From positions 127,968,714-128,032,713 of the forward strand of contig NC_073691.1 in assembly GCF_029784155.1 (NCBI RefSeq): 64,000 nt of DNA, given 5' to 3'. This stretch comes from Uranotaenia lowii. Lineage: Eukaryota > Arthropoda > Insecta > Diptera > Culicidae. The notes below the pieces were generated by a model, which saw only the letters and a list, made by a program, of their open reading frames with translations, searched no databases and was not told the origin of the DNA. Position numbers and translations under genes: made by a program. Position 1 is the stretch's first letter. Every line of letters begins with the position of its first letter. This document shows positions 1 to 12,404 of this stretch, piece by piece.

Positions 1-101
1 GAAGGAATTTCATAAGACTCCTATGAACCACAATTTTACACTCTAAAAAGCGGTTCATCAGACGCATCTTATGAAAATTATAATAGGACTTTGCCTGAGT
101 G
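1..101. mobile_element. 3' end of a CACTCAG-family MITE, cut by the window start
   Basis: This stretch matches the last 100 bases of the complete element at 17982-18693. Both show the cataag/cttatg palindromes, an 'aaaaagcggttcat' or 'aaaaagtggttcat' segment and the terminal 'ctgagtg'. The next two bases are TA (102-103), which is the 3' target duplication seen in the complete copy. The 5' end lies outside the window. Confidence 0.75.
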
Positions 102-103
102 TA

Positions 104-1463
104 CAGTTTCATTCGAATCCCTGCAGACGTGGCTGATGTACGTGTTTCTTTATAAACGGAGTGTAAGTTTCAGTTATTTTTTTTTCGGTAATGAAAGTGT
201 GACAGTGATTACCGAGAAACCGAGAAAAGTAGCCATTCTTCCCACCACCCACGGGGTGGAAAACTTAAAAATCCGGAAACATTTACCGATGATCGATCTC
301 GGAGAATTACGAAACACCAAGCGTCTCCACCAGCATACTTGAACGGTTAAACGCAGAGAGAGAAATTTAAATCAATAAGGCCTTACACATGAACCACACA
401 ACACAATTCAATCCGTAATAAAACCATGTAATTGTAACGGAATAACAGCCTAAACCGTTTGAACTGAAATGATCGAATCTAATCACGACTTTCTTCTTCA
501 CAGAGTATAGGGAATAGGAGCTCGCCCGAAGGCTTACAAAACCTGGCTGCTCATTATGAAATCGAACACCAGTTAACTCTCTTTGTTCTTTGGCTCTATC
601 TCGTTTCCGGGGCGGCTCGACAGAGTCGAAGTCGAAGTACGGATCCCTCTCCAGAGACCCTTCCGTTTCTTCCCTAGATCAGGGAATCATATAGGACTCA
701 CGACTGAATCTTATAAAGCTGGGCAACACAAGAAAGGGTGGGTGGTCTTACATTAGGAAGTGGCGCTTAAGCCACCTGCTTACACAGGAAGCGTGTTCAG
801 TCTCGCGTTATAACATTCCCCTTGAATTCTGTTTCTGAATTCTGATAAGCTTTGACTATCCAGCAACATTTACAACTTTTCAAACTAACAACTTTTTGTT
901 TAGTTTGATAGCTTCTTGAATATTTTAAGCCAAGTCTATCAACAAACAAACGCAATTATTTTTTTCGGGATTGTTTCTATCATATGGTTCATCACCTTTG
1001 GAAAGGCAGCCAAAAACGCTGTAAGAAACAAAATATTAAAAAAAAACATTTTTGTACAATATTGAATACATTTTTTTGGAGTCCAAAATTTGTAAATTAT
1101 TGAAATAAAATCTAGTACAGACACAACCTAATTTTTGAATCAAAAATTTTGTTTTCCCATATAATATTGAAGCTTGTTGTGCTAAATCTGGACTTAATTT
1201 AAAAAATTTAAGGGATTTTATGGCTGTAAAAACAACCAAAAAAAATTTATGGTAGGTTTACAAATTTATGAATAAAAATTTTCCAACAAACCTCACAATA
1301 TTATTACATTTTTCGTTTTAAGTTAAATGTTGAATTCCTTTCTGTAAATTCATAAGAAATTTTCCAAAAATTTTAGAAAAAATCTTAATTAATTGTTGTA
1401 CATAGAGAATCTGAATTCAGAACAGGCAACAAATTTTGTTTATAAAGATGAATCTATCCTTAA
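104..1463. other. No gene recognised
   Basis: Mixed-composition DNA. Positions 500-830 are richer in GC than the surroundings, but neither strand gives a reading frame that resembles a known family. After 830 the sequence is AT-rich with no supported feature. Confidence 0.5.
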
Positions 1464-1491
1464 CACTAGAAGGACCGGAAAATTGGATATA

Positions 1492-2465
1492 GGGGAGAAT
1501 GAGGATACTTGATCCCTGGGGATACTTGATTCCTTAGCTATATCTCGAAACTGGAATGTCTTACAAAGTTAAAATGTTCTAGAAAAATGTATCAAAATGA
1601 GCAAAATAACAATGCTTGTAGTTAAAAAATTATAACAAAATAATTGTTTGAGTAATTGAACTTTGTTTGAAAAATTTCACAAAATGTAACTTGAAGATCT
1701 TTTTTCATCACTTTAAAATGTTCCTTACATGGGAAAATTATAAAAAAAAATTTTGTTCCAATGTATCAATCGTTCGAGCGTAAAATGAACTTCATAATGC
1801 CATATTTTCAAAGTAATGGAAAACTCTCAATTTTTTTCAGAAAAAGTTTTCTAAAATGTTGATTATGGGTACAATTGATCCCCTAAAGTTGGGTACAATT
1901 GATCCCCCTTCCAAACGGCATATTCTTCTTCTGAATTGATCGTTATGATTGCTGATTACGAAATTACTAATATTTATCCAAAAACTAATATTTATCAAAC
2001 AATTGTCTGAAGAAAAGAGCAAAAATAATTAATTTTCTCTTAGTTATAAAAAATAGCGCCTTTAAGTATGCAATATTATTAGCGTTGAGACAAAGTTATA
2101 GAATTTTCTTCTTATGTCTGCTATAAATTGTGAAATGGGAACAAACATGACCAAAATAGTCAATTAACATTCTATCTTGGGGTTTTGTTTGATTTTTATA
2201 GAAGGATTAGGGCTTCCTGAATAAAAGATCAAGTCTCCTTCAATAGGGGATCAAGTCTCCCCTAACTTCAGAAAAATTGCAATTTTTTTACTCCCACGAA
2301 AATGCTTCTAGTTTCTCAACGGGTTCAAGTATCGTTCTAATTTTTGGAGCATAGAAACTTGAAATTACAAGCTGTCAGAAAATGTCAAAGACGGCGAGTT
2401 GCTAAATTTTTCCAAAAAGATATGGTGAAAATAAGAAAAGGGGATCAAGTATCCCCACTCTCCCC
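1492..2465. mobile_element. MITE with GGGGAGA termini and TA target duplication
   Basis: The left end begins ggggagaatgaggatacttg. The right end reverse-complements to ggggagagtggggatacttg, giving a TIR longer than 20 bp that continues imperfectly through 'atccc'. TA dinucleotides flank both ends (1490-1491 and 2466-2467). No coding potential is seen, so this is a non-autonomous element of about 974 bp. The TA duplication is compatible with Tc1/mariner-type mobilisation, which is inference. Confidence 0.8.
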
Positions 2466-3589
2466 TACCTATTCGGACCGTGACCAGTTAAAATGACTTG
2501 TAAAGGGGAATTTTTTTATATCATAATATTTTTAACTTTTTTCTTTTGAAATTGTTTTGTTATTTATTCGATAACATTTTTGTTATAAAATGGAAATATT
2601 TTTCACCATGGGTGCACGGAATCACCTCATTTTGGCATAGTTGACGAATGCATGTGTGTCATAAAATGAATATTTCAAATAATTATCAAAAAATTAAACC
2701 ACATTATCAATCTAATTATAAAATCATGTTAGATGGCTATGGGTATTGACCATGGGTGCACAGTTTCACTTCAATTTTGTTTTAGTAGATATTTTCTAGC
2801 ATCCATCGCTCTGAAATTTTTCAACACGTTGCCTATTTATTATACCTGATATTGTAGGTTTTGAAACATATTTTTTCTATAAGTAGAGCAATTTACCATG
2901 GGTGCACGGATTCACCGCCATTCATCCAAAATCATTTTTTTACATGCTAAAGGCTAAAGACTTTTATAGATTCAAATGAAAATTTTTTTATATGCATGGT
3001 TTTTCACTATGGGTGCACGGATTTACCGCGTTTTAATCAAAAATTGGACTTTTTGCAAATTTGTAAAAAGCATTTTTACAAATCTTAACTAAACCAAAGT
3101 CGGAACCATGTCTTTCATGTTGAGACATAATGATTCAAATAACGATTTTTATTTTAAGTTCCGTTTTTTCATTCCTGGAAAGGAATATTTCAACTATATC
3201 TTTAAATAATAAATTTATTTATTTATTATTAAAAACAGGTTTTTGCAATCGTATATTTATCTGATAAGATCTGATCAACATCCAAGAAATTGGAAAACAG
3301 TTACCATTGACCGAGTCAATTTAAGGAATTATATGCATCAAGCTATGTCGTGCAACGGAAACCAGTGAAAATAAAAATAATAAATCAACATTGTCAAATG
3401 TACACGTTGATTTGTTTTTCCTTAAAAGTTTTTTGATGGACCAATATTGCATTTCAAATACCTATCATATCTAACTCAAAAATATTGTGTGTTCTGAACC
3501 AAGTTCAAAACCATTTATTTTTATATAATTTACAACGGCAAATTTACAGCCATTCCGTGCACCCATGTTGAAATATCTTAGCAACGATG

Positions 3590-3700
3590 TGGTCTATCAG
3601 ATAGGCTGGCGCGAGTCTGGTATAGGTATGCCAGGCGTACTGGGTTCGATTCCCGGTATCGGCAAGAAAACTCTTGGGTTCAAATCCCATAAGTCGTCGA
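3590..3700 (+). repeat. tRNA-derived SINE-like head (pol III A and B boxes)
   Basis: A B-box ggttcgattcc is at 3643-3653, and an A-box-like tggcgcgagtctgg lies about 30 bp upstream at 3607-3620. A second 'gggttcaaatccc' follows at about 3678. The stretch does not fold into a convincing complete tRNA cloverleaf, so a SINE fragment is more likely than a tRNA gene. It is followed directly by a dispersed repeat that recurs at 7238. Confidence 0.45.
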
Positions 3701-3720
3701 CAGGTAAGATGTGTTTCCTC

Positions 3721-3896
3721 TTATAATAAGAATGTTCAATCAGTTGTCAGCTGGCCAGGTATATACACGGGTGCCGGAATACCTGTAAGTGAACTTGCAT
3801 TGGAAATTTGTCGAACCTAATAATCTAAGAATGCATGTGAACACATACTTAGGCAGAAACTGCGGTGAATCCGTGCACCCAAGGTGGATAACCAAC
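3721..3896 (+). repeat. Dispersed repeat, copy 1 (matches 7238-7530)
   Basis: The segment runs from 'ataataagaatgttcaatcag' (given from 3723) to 'ggtggataaccaac'. It matches 7238-7530 at most positions, except that the second copy holds about 110 extra bases in the middle. It may be the body of the SINE-like unit just upstream. Confidence 0.6.
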
Positions 3897-4607
3897 ATAT
3901 AAAAAATATTCCGTGCACCCATGTTGAAATATCATTTAAATTATTCAGTTTCATAACTGATGTCTTCAAATTTGAATAAATGAGTACACAATTCTTAATT
4001 ATTTTACTCATTCTAGTTTAGTATAAAATATATTTATCACCTAAAACTACTCGATTACTCGACTGGACATGTAATAAATCTAACTTAACTTTTCCAAATC
4101 TTGATGAAATTTCGCCAAATTTTGACAGAAAGTTCAATTATAGTTGAGCAACAAAACAGATAAAAAAAATTGGGAGTCAAGTGCTTGAACGCCACACAGC
4201 GGCCAATCCGAGAACTTTTTCTACAAATCTTTAGACTTCGCATCGAAAATCAGTAATTAATTTCATAACGAATGACACACTTCTGCCCACCAAAAATCAA
4301 CTAGGGCTCATTGTCTTGAATGTGAATTGCAAATGAATCCAAAAGCAAGCGATAAAAATGATCTTGTTTGAGTTATAGGGTTGTGAATTTTACCACTCAT
4401 TTTGACTGGTAACGGTCTGAGTGTCCATGGCGAAATTTTTCTCTATTATTAAAAGAGCTAGTGAAATAAAAAATACACAGTTTTGTAGAGATTCAAAATT
4501 CATGAAAAGTCGTATTTTTTTGCGATTTTTTTAAGCGAAGTATTTAAAAGATATTCAACAAATAAAGTGTTCAACCAGTCATTTTGACTGGTGCGGTCTT
4601 TCTAGTG

Positions 4608-5440
4608 TAAAGGTAACCCAGGCGTATAATTTTATATTTTTTTATTTTGAGTCCTAATAAATCTGTACTTTTTTGGTTCGTTTGAATAAATATCAAAGAA
4701 TTTTTTTTTTTATTGGTCCGCTAGAAAATTTTAGTTTTAGAATTTGGGCCGCCTGTTGAAAGCGTTGGCACCCAAGCTTTAAATTTTTTTTTGTTTCGAT
4801 TATAGTCGTTTAACCATCTTTATGGCATTCGCGACTTTATCAACGTTACAGTTGGCGGATCGTTATTGAAAAACTTATCCGGTACAACTGTGTTCGATAT
4901 TTACTCTTGGGCTCGAATTCGCGGACATCGGCTCAGGAGACAACAGTGAAATTTGAAATAGTTGAAATTTGATTATTTCAACCGGGATGGTCACGATCTT
5001 TGTTCAAAAACGCTATCTCATTTTGACCTCGATTTTCAGACACCAACAAAATTATATATTTTTTTCTTCGTAAAAAGATAGTGAACATGTAGATGATTCC
5101 AAAATAGTAGTATTTATGAAAAACTGTTCAGTAGTTTTGAAGATACAGCCAAAATAGTGATCCGGGTCTATATGACCCTAACCGGCTAGTTGTCTTTTTT
5201 AACAGTAATAAAAGGTTAATAAATAAAAAAAAAATTTACATATTTTAGATGTTTTACGAGTGATTGATCTGAAACCGTAAAAACATGCTCCATTTCTGCT
5301 CAATTGTGGTGCTTAGCCTGCATGAGTCACAAAGAAGGCTCGACTAGGACTAGAAGAATGAATGCTGTGTGCTAAAAAGTTATCCCTTTGCTGGACCTTC
5401 CCTTGCTTAAAACGGTAGGGTCATGGATAGAATCGATGTC
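4608..5440. other. AT-rich, no gene recognised
   Basis: No reading frame or repeat structure that can be assigned. Short echoes of 'tgactggt' and 'gggtctatatgacc' appear but do not form a clear element. Confidence 0.4.
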
Positions 5441-5890
5441 CGTCTTATGCTATGCCATGAGCCAAGGAAGAGCTTGAAGAAATGCAGACGACCTTGAAAA
5501 TCGCGTTTGCGCTTGCAAAAGTTTGTTGTTCATGCCTTCCGCCAGCAAAAACCCGCTTCTTCTAGGGGCAAGGATTTCCGTAAAGGTTCGCCGACCAGGC
5601 TTGGAGGCACTTTGTGGTGGCTGGCTTAGAGTAGAGGTGTTCGTGGATGTTAAACTGAACTGCCTCCAGTCTGTTATACATTTATTGACAAAAAGTACCG
5701 AGGCGAGATTTCTGTCCCTATTGAAGCACTCTTGACAACAAACGCAACCAACAATCACGGCCATGAGTCATGCGACTTGTCGGTAGAATTTAAAACTGTT
5801 TGTATAAACTTTAGAACGCCTTCCGTCAGATTTGCTTAACGAGTCGACTCGACTCTTAAGGCACTCGGCTGGCGTCGTCGTTGCTATTTT
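5441..5890. other. GC-richer block with unassigned reading frames
   Basis: Base composition rises relative to both neighbours, and 70-104 codon frames are open on both strands (for example 5764-5450 minus). I recognise no domain in any of them, and no splice-site-bounded exon stands out. It could be a decayed gene or mobile-element fragment. Confidence 0.3.
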
Positions 5891-6189
5891 TTAATTGCTT
5901 TTATTGATCCTCGCTCGCGCTGCTTTTTATAAGGAAGCTGGAACAAGTCATAATTTATTCAGATTTGAAACGGTGAAGCTGCGCAAGTTTAACTTATGTC
6001 TCGATAACTACTGTAATAAACGATTGATTCATGTTTCTATTTCAACCATGCGGAATCAAAGCATGATAGTGCAGGCATTGATGTAGGTGATAATTGGTTT
6101 TCATTCGCGCTGATTGCCTTTCAACAAATCTCGCGCAGAACCAACTTAGAGACATTGCAGGATGATACAGCACGCTTCACATTTTTTTT

Positions 6190-6285
6190 CCCTATTGATC
6201 TTGTTGACTAAATTGATCTTCGAAAATGTTTCTTGTTGATCCTGTTGACTAAATTGATCTCCAAAAATGTGTCCTGTTGATGAAT
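6190..6285. repeat. Two-copy tandem repeat of about 43 bp
   Basis: The segment 'ttgttgactaaattgatctt' followed by 'cgaaaatgt' is repeated immediately as 'ctgttgactaaattgatctc' followed by 'caaaaatgt'. The rest of 5891-7230 is AT-rich with no gene recognised. Confidence 0.6.
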
Positions 6286-7237
6286 CTCAAATTCATAAAT
6301 GAATTTTTTTTTTAGAAGTTCAAGTAGGCATTGCAAAACGTTTAAATATTCGTACCGTTAAAAAAAATTGACGAAGGAAGAAAATAGTTTAAAAATCTAT
6401 CTATCTAATCCAGCTGATGGTAACAGCGGAGGTGAACAACATCGTGGTATCTGTTGTAGCAAATGAGAAAATGTTTATGGAAACTCATACACCGGGTCCC
6501 TGGGTAGCTAAGAATTGTATTCTAAAAAAATGCAACACTTTGTTTTGTGAATAACATGGATGTAAATTGATGTAATTTTCAGTGAAGGTACCTAGTAATG
6601 TAATGTGTACCTGTAAAAAAATGGTGACAATCGTTCAAGTGGTTTTTTTTAGAAAGCGTCCCATACTGAAATTCATTGACAACATTTTTTGGGCAGTATC
6701 GAGAAAAATCCATAAAAGTCCCAGTGGGAGCCCAAACACAGCTGGAAATCAACTTTTCATGGTAAATTGTTCAAGAAGTCCGAAAGGATCCAATTGTGAG
6801 CTTAAATTTGAATACAAGTGAAGGTTTTTGATTCCATGAAGTGAAAGGAATGTGAGAAGTTTTTCAAGCTGAATCCTAAAACATGAATAGTAATAAAGTA
6901 ATTAAAACTCATTTTTTTCTAACTGGTCTCTATTACTTGATGAGAACTCGATTTATGCCAAAAAATTGTATGGAAGCCCCCCTTTGATCTTCCCATCCTC
7001 AAACACCTTCCCATGTTAAATTTGATTCTATTTGCTTAATTACTTCTCCAGATATACCAATAAAATTGTATTGGGAGCCTCTCCCCACTTCCTATGTACT
7101 CCCTGGAAGACAGATGGTGTTTCAAATAATCATAGAACCATTTCTCATACCCAAATAGTTTACCATGTAATTTTTCTTTTTTTTTTTCCTAAGGTGTGGC
7201 AAAGCACACCTAAGCAAAGCAAGCTAATAACTGACTA

Positions 7238-7530
7238 TATAATAAGAATGTTCAATCAGTTGCCAGCTGGCCAGGTATATACAAGGATGCCGAAATACTT
7301 GTAAGTAAACTAGCCACCTGATTGACTCGTTCTTCCAAAATTTACCTTACATCAACACAATAGATTCACTCCATGACAGTTCAAACGAATCCATGATTTC
7401 TGGGTATGGTGTACCTACGCGCTACATTGGAGATTTGTCGAACTTTATAATCTAAAAAGAATGCACGTGATTATATAAACACTTAGGCAGAAACTGCGGT
7501 GAGTCCGTGCACCCATGGTGGATAACCAAC
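7238..7530 (+). repeat. Dispersed repeat, copy 2 (matches 3721-3896)
   Basis: Shares 'agaatgttcaatcag', 'cagctggccaggtatatac', 'atttgtcgaac' and 'cttaggcagaaactgcggtga' with the copy at 3721. About 110 bp (roughly 7310-7425) are present only here. Its end is abutted by the CACAGYAAA element that starts at 7534. Confidence 0.65.
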
Positions 7531-7533
7531 CTA

Positions 7534-8336
7534 CACAGCAAATTATTTTTTGCTGGAAACCAGCAAAATTTTGCTGGTTTTTGTCCCGCTGACTTTCCAG
7601 CAAAATTTCCAGCAATTTAAATTGCTGGAAAAAACAGCAAACGTTAATGCTGGTTTCCAGCAATTCAAATTGCTGGAAAATCAGCAATCCAGATTGCTGG
7701 AAACCAGCATTTCTTTCAAACCAACCGGGCTATATTTAGTACCAAATTCATACTTCAGTTCAAAATTAAATATTCAATACTGGTTGTGCATACAATAAGC
7801 AATAAAATCATTTCCAATTTTTTAATAAGGGATTTATTTACTTTCAAGAACATATTTTTTTTTATCCTAACGCCGGCTCAGGAGTGGCAGTTTTATGCCA
7901 AAGTGTTGATCGTCCGCCACCTTATAAAAAAGATTTGATAAGTATCTTTCATGGAATATCACCTGTCCAATATAAACTCACCCTTGACTTGATGTGCTGT
8001 TGTGATGTTGCTAGAATATAGAGGAAAATAAAAATAATTATATTAATCTAACCAAATTTCGTAAAACAGAGTCTCACCTTGCTTCAGCGTACGAAAACAA
8101 ACAGATTCCATTTTGACAACTCGATTGCTGATTTTTCAGCAAACTAGATCAATTGCTGGAAACTCCAGCAATTTGAAACCCGATTGCTGGTTTTTCAGCA
8201 AAAATGACTAGAATACAACCGAATGCTGAAAAATCCAGCAATTAGAAAACCGATTGCTGGTTTCCAGCAATAATTTGGATTGCTGAACGTTTCCAGCAAT
8301 TTTTTTTGCTGGAAATCGAGGCAAAAATTTACTGTG
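7534..8336 (-). mobile_element. Non-autonomous TIR element packed with CCAGCAAT/ATTGCTGG repeats
   Basis: Termini are cacagcaaatta on the left and, reverse-complemented, cacagtaaattt on the right. TA flanks both ends (7532-7533, 8337-8338). Two subterminal clusters (about 7550-7715 and 8120-8325) consist of alternating inverted copies of ccagcaat and attgctgg, more than ten hits each. The centre, read on the minus strand, has a gtgagact donor near 8077, a ttctag acceptor near 8013 and an aataaatc signal near 7830. It therefore looks like a small transcription unit, although no long frame was confirmed. Confidence 0.75.
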
Positions 8337-8655
8337 TATATACAACATACAAAAACAGTTCTAGGAGGTTTTGAACAACAAGACCAGTTGGAATTCCATC
8401 TTTCAACCATTCCCCATCGATTTCACCATGTTACACACACACTATAGATGTGTAACGTTTTTGAGTTATTGATCAAATAAGATTTTTTCATTTTCATTTT
8501 CACGAGAAGCGTAAATCAGGCTTTTTTCTACCCTTCTTTTGAGGTAGGGTTCACTTTCACCTTGAAAAATGTGAATTTTACGTTTTTGAGATTCACTAAG
8601 CAAAAAGGTAGATTCTACCATTTTCCCATACACTGGCTTAAAAAATGGTGAATGT

Positions 8656-9163
8656 CAATTCCCGCCTATTTTCTCGTTCCCGGGAATCGGGAAATCTGAT
8701 GGCCTGTTTCCCGCAATTCGCGGGATCCCGGGAAATGTTTAAAATCATGTTAACTATATGCACTTCGACTAAAATACAGCCTCATCGAACCTTCTCTGCA
8801 CACAAGCCCATAATTTGTTCAAAATGTACCCTTCATAATGTTTTTAACTTATTTCTTATCACATAAATCAAACTGTTTTCAACAATGATAAATTAAAAAC
8901 AGTCAAACGAACTATATTATATCCTGAACAGGTCAAATGAAGAATTCATTCGTGCAATTATTGGTTAGTAAAAATATTATCTTTTCAGGCGATATAAGTA
9001 GTCTGTGACAAGAAACTGGCGTATTTCTTTCGAGCTCTTCATTTCAAGAACAATAAAATTGGTTAACGAGGCTATCAGGCTTTTCCAGAGAAATAAATTT
9101 GTACACGTCGGGAATTCCCGGGAATGAAACTATGATTACCGGGAATCGGGAATTCCCGAATTT
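8656..9163. repeat. Repeat bounded by CCCGGGAAT-rich inverted segments
   Basis: The left part has 'cgttcccgggaatcggg' and 'gcgggatcccggga'. The right part (about 9109-9160) has 'gggaattcccgggaatg' and 'ccgggaatcgggaattcccg'. These are imperfect inverted copies around an AT-rich core without a reading frame. This looks like a MITE-like unit, but exact ends and a target duplication were not established. Confidence 0.45.
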
Positions 9164-9249
9164 TTCAAATACCATACCCAGCAAAATAAGAATAATAAAT
9201 ATTTAAAAAATTATCTTCTAAATTCAATTTGAACATAATTGGCTAGCTA

Positions 9250-10214
9250 CCGTAAGACGAGGTAACTTTGATCACCGAGATAATTTTGACCAACAATAAA
9301 TTTTTGCACATTATCATCAATAACTCAGTCTAAAGTTTGAATTTTTGAAAACTGTTTTCTACATTTGAAAGCCTATTCAATGAGTATCAAATAGGCCAAA
9401 TTTGGTTTGTATTTGATTTTTTTTCTATTAGTAAAAATTCAATTTCAAAATCCTATCTATATTTCCTATCTATATTTCCAAAAATATCTATGTTTTCTAA
9501 GGCTCGAAAACAAACAGCTCTCCTGGTGATACCTAAAAGTATTTAGATGCAAACGAGTTGTTGGAAGTGAAAGAACACATTTTTTTCTTTGTATATGTGT
9601 ATTTAGAGTGTTATTTTTATAGTCACTTAGTGATAATTTTTTTGTATTAAAAAAATAAGGGCATTTTCCAAGAGTAAGTCCGTATTGGAAAAATGGGTAG
9701 GACCCCTATCAAATGGTAAACTTTCAAGAAAAAATGAAAATGGAAATAGTGGAAGGATCTAGGGGAATGTGTGAAGGTAAAGTTTCATTTGAATTTTGTA
9801 GCTCAAACTATTTAGCAATTCATTTAATTTTTGCCCCTAAATGTATACACCATAGTAGTTCTTTTATCGATTATAAATGTATTTAAAAGAAAACGTTGAA
9901 AAACAAGGTGAAATTTATAAACAAGCATTTGTAAATATTATTAAGGTGTATTGTATCCTTTATGATCAAGAAAACTCGTAAAACCGTCGAAATTAGAGAC
10001 TGACCAATGTTACCTCAAAGCATCAGATTCAAAATCGAATAGAAATCGATTTTTAAATCAAATTTAAAGTAGTCTTATAAGTTTCTGCAACCATGTTCTA
10101 CGTTCATAGGAGTCCAGTACTGGTTTTAAAAATATGAAACATGCCACATTCTCCTTAACAAAAAAATAATCGAAAAATATTGAAAAAAGTGATCAATATT
10201 ACCCCGGATTACGG
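9250..10214. mobile_element. MITE with (TA)CCGTAA-GGTAA-TTTGATCA termini
   Basis: The left end ccgtaagacgaggtaacttt continues to gatca. The right end reverse-complements to ccgtaatccggggtaatatt followed by gatca. TA flanks both ends (9248-9249, 10215-10216). It is about 965 bp, AT-rich and non-coding. The right third is repeated in inverse orientation at 11594-11895. Confidence 0.85.
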
Positions 10215-10216
10215 TA

Positions 10217-11591
10217 CCTAGATTTATATACTTTGGACTCAACTTTATTGTTGTTGCAAATTCGTATATGATTAGTTATATGAAACAACGAGTTTTTCTA
10301 ACACAACAAAGATTTCTCCCCTTCCTTTAGCCTGTGTTTTCTTAATAAATATTGAAATCAAATCATATAATTGTTTCCCATGCTAAACATCATGGGATGT
10401 CGCCTGTCGACGATACATATGGCATCCATTCTAGGCCGAGATGCTTCCCTACATCCTGATTCAGTCCAGCTTAAATGGAAATCTTCAGTTTTTAATCTAC
10501 ACACGCAACGATGAATCAACAACTAACCGCCATCAAGAGTTCTGCTCGTCGATGCGCACTTTGCTTATTTATCTGTCGCGCGAAGGTCAAGTCAACAAGT
10601 AGGGAGGTATGAATAGGAAAGCAGCATGACTTCATCTGTCAAAAATGCGCCGAAAAGAATTTCGCCGATATCGATGATGATCTCTTTCTACAAATTCCGA
10701 TTTGTGTAGGAAACGCTCAAATTTACGAGCATCGTTCCCAAAAATGTTTCTAGCATTAATCACCTGCCAGGGCCTTCTAGCGAGAGTCGGATCAGAGCCG
10801 CGCGTCAACCAGACAGGTGACCAGAAAAACATCTAAAATCCTAATCTCTCTAAAGTACGCCTGAAGTGCCGGATCGTCCTCCAAAAACCCACCTTTTTGT
10901 TAATTCTTCTATTGATGACTCTGTGGCCCATGTCTCGTCTATGTCTCCTTGTGGCAGTTCGAGAATGGTTTTCCTTCTCCACCCTATCAGGGATCGTTTT
11001 GCTTGGCCGACTGGCAGGCACTTGTCATCGAGGGGAAGGACGTGATGCAACGCAGAAAACGTTACTACTTGCTGCCATCAGCAGAAGTGAGTCACGCACA
11101 GTCAGTGTTGCATGCGGCTTAGTTGCGCTATCGCATATAGATAAGTATGCGACGGTTATCAAGAACACACCTGAAGTTCCTACTTCGCGCCAGCCCCTTC
11201 CTCTGTCAGCTCGTCCGAGAAAAGCCATGTGGTAATGGTTTCCAGGCTTACCTAAACGTAGAATTGCTTAGCACTGCCGGGATTCCATACAGGGCAATGC
11301 TGAAGTGCGTCTTTATCGAACATCAGAGAAAGCTTACAATTATTATCAGCGGTATTGGAAAAATGTGTTCTTGAAGTGGTTGGGAGACTTATTTCCTTGT
11401 TTTAGTAGCACCTCATCAATCCATCCGCATTGCCGAGAAAGGTGCGTGCTAGTGATAATTGGGAAAAAATCAATAAAAATAAATATATTTTAAGGTTTTG
11501 AATCATGCCCATTCATCTTTGTTTAAGTTTTTTGTCCAACGAATGTGTACACTCAGGCAAATTCTTATTGCAATTTTCATAAAATAGTATC
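10217..11591. other. Unassigned block, GC-rich at 10380-11240
   Basis: Positions 10380-11240 are clearly less AT-rich than their surroundings. They carry several overlapping minus-strand frames of 62-67 codons (10632-11050) with a shift between them, as in a decayed coding region. I do not recognise a domain. A degraded retroelement or host exon is possible. Confidence 0.3.
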
Positions 11592-11593
11592 TA

Positions 11594-11895
11594 CCGTAAA
11601 ACGGGGTAAAATTGATCTTTTTTTTTAAATATTTTTCGATTATATTTTTTTTTTAATGGGAATGTGGTATGTTTTATATTTTTAAAACCAGTACTGGACT
11701 ACTATGATCGTAAAACATGGTTGCAGAAATATATAAGACTACTTTAAATTTAATTTAAAGTTCGATTTCGTCTTTGTTTAGAATTTTATGCTTTGGGGTA
11801 ACATTGATCAGTCTCTATTTTGACGAGTTTTCTTGATCATGAAGGATACAAAACACCTTCATAATATTTACAAATCCTAGTAATTCATAAACTAA
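11594..11895. mobile_element. Truncated copy of the 9250 MITE family, inverted
   Basis: Begins ccgtaaaacggggtaaaatt after TA at 11592-11593. It then matches the reverse complement of about 9895-10214, including 'tttatgctttggggtaacat' and 'ttcttgatcatgaaggata'. Similarity fades near 11895 and no second terminus is present, so the copy is truncated. Confidence 0.75.
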
Positions 11896-12163
11896 GGCAG
11901 TTCGTGTGTAAAGGCCGAACAACAATTTATATCTAAAGATGGACAATGATGCTGCATAAATTAAGGGGCTAAATCCACTTCCATTTGTACCGTTGAGCCG
12001 TTAACCAACACGAACGCCGGAGCATAGTATCGTTGCTGTGTACCTGCAGGAACATTTTACATTATTTATTTTATTCTTACCTGTTTTTCAATCAGCACTT
12101 TTCAGTGGTAACACTATTTTCATTTTCTTTTATTCATATTTTTCCCTTTTCTTTTCTTTTCAG

Positions 12164-12366
12164 CATGGGGAAGTCATCGGCCGTTGTCAAAGTCGGAAGA
12201 AAACGGATTGTCGTCCAAAAAAGTTGAAATTTCCAATTCATTCGATGTCCTTCATAACATCGGTGATGAGGAAATATTCAGGTTTCCAACAACAACAACA
12301 GACAACAAAGTTCGTCTCATAACAAAAAATCGCAGTTCATGTTGCCTAGTGTGGACTAGGCTTTAG
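12164..12366 (+). CDS. Putative 3' exon, unidentified protein fragment
   Basis: A long pyrimidine tract ending in cttttcag (to 12163) is a strong splice acceptor. From 12164 one frame (phase 2 entry) is open to a TAG at 12364-12366. It gives about 67 residues, acidic in the first half (SKSEENGLSSKK, FDVLHNIGDEEIFRF), with a short threonine run. An alternative frame begins with an ATG at 12165 and gives only 20 codons. No domain is recognised. The upstream exon was not found, and no clear poly(A) signal precedes the repeats at 12405. It may be cargo of a mobile element. Confidence 0.3.
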
Positions 12367-12404
12367 AAACAATAGGAATTGAACTAGAAACATCTACACA
12401 GCAA

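Larger units (their letters stand above)
2605..3925. repeat. Dispersed 'catgggtgcacgga' motif cluster in both orientations
   Basis: Near-copies of catgggtgcacgga followed by ttcaccgc occur at about 2608, 2752, 2899 and 3009. Inverted copies (tccgtgcacccatg) lie at about 3553, 3868 and 3910, with another at 7506. Spacing is irregular (about 110-540 bp), so this is not a simple tandem satellite. The motifs may be terminal or subterminal parts of repeated insertions. Confidence 0.5.
1464..4607. mobile_element. Possible old TIR element with CACTAGAA termini
   Basis: The left end reads cactagaaggaccg and the right end, reverse-complemented, reads cactagaaagaccg: 14 bp with one mismatch. Both ends are flanked by 'taa', which would be a 3-bp duplication of the kind PIF/Harbinger elements make. 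The interior holds a later MITE (1492-2465) and a cluster of gtgcacgg motifs. No transposase frame is visible. The short TIR and large span keep confidence modest. Confidence 0.35.

Noticed and set aside
3590..3662. Functional tRNA gene
   Set aside because: A and B boxes are present but acceptor and anticodon stems do not form; a tRNA-derived SINE head explains the match better.
5450..5764. 104-codon minus-strand ORF as a host gene
   Set aside because: No recognisable domain, no clear splice or polyadenylation context, and frames on the opposite strand are equally open.
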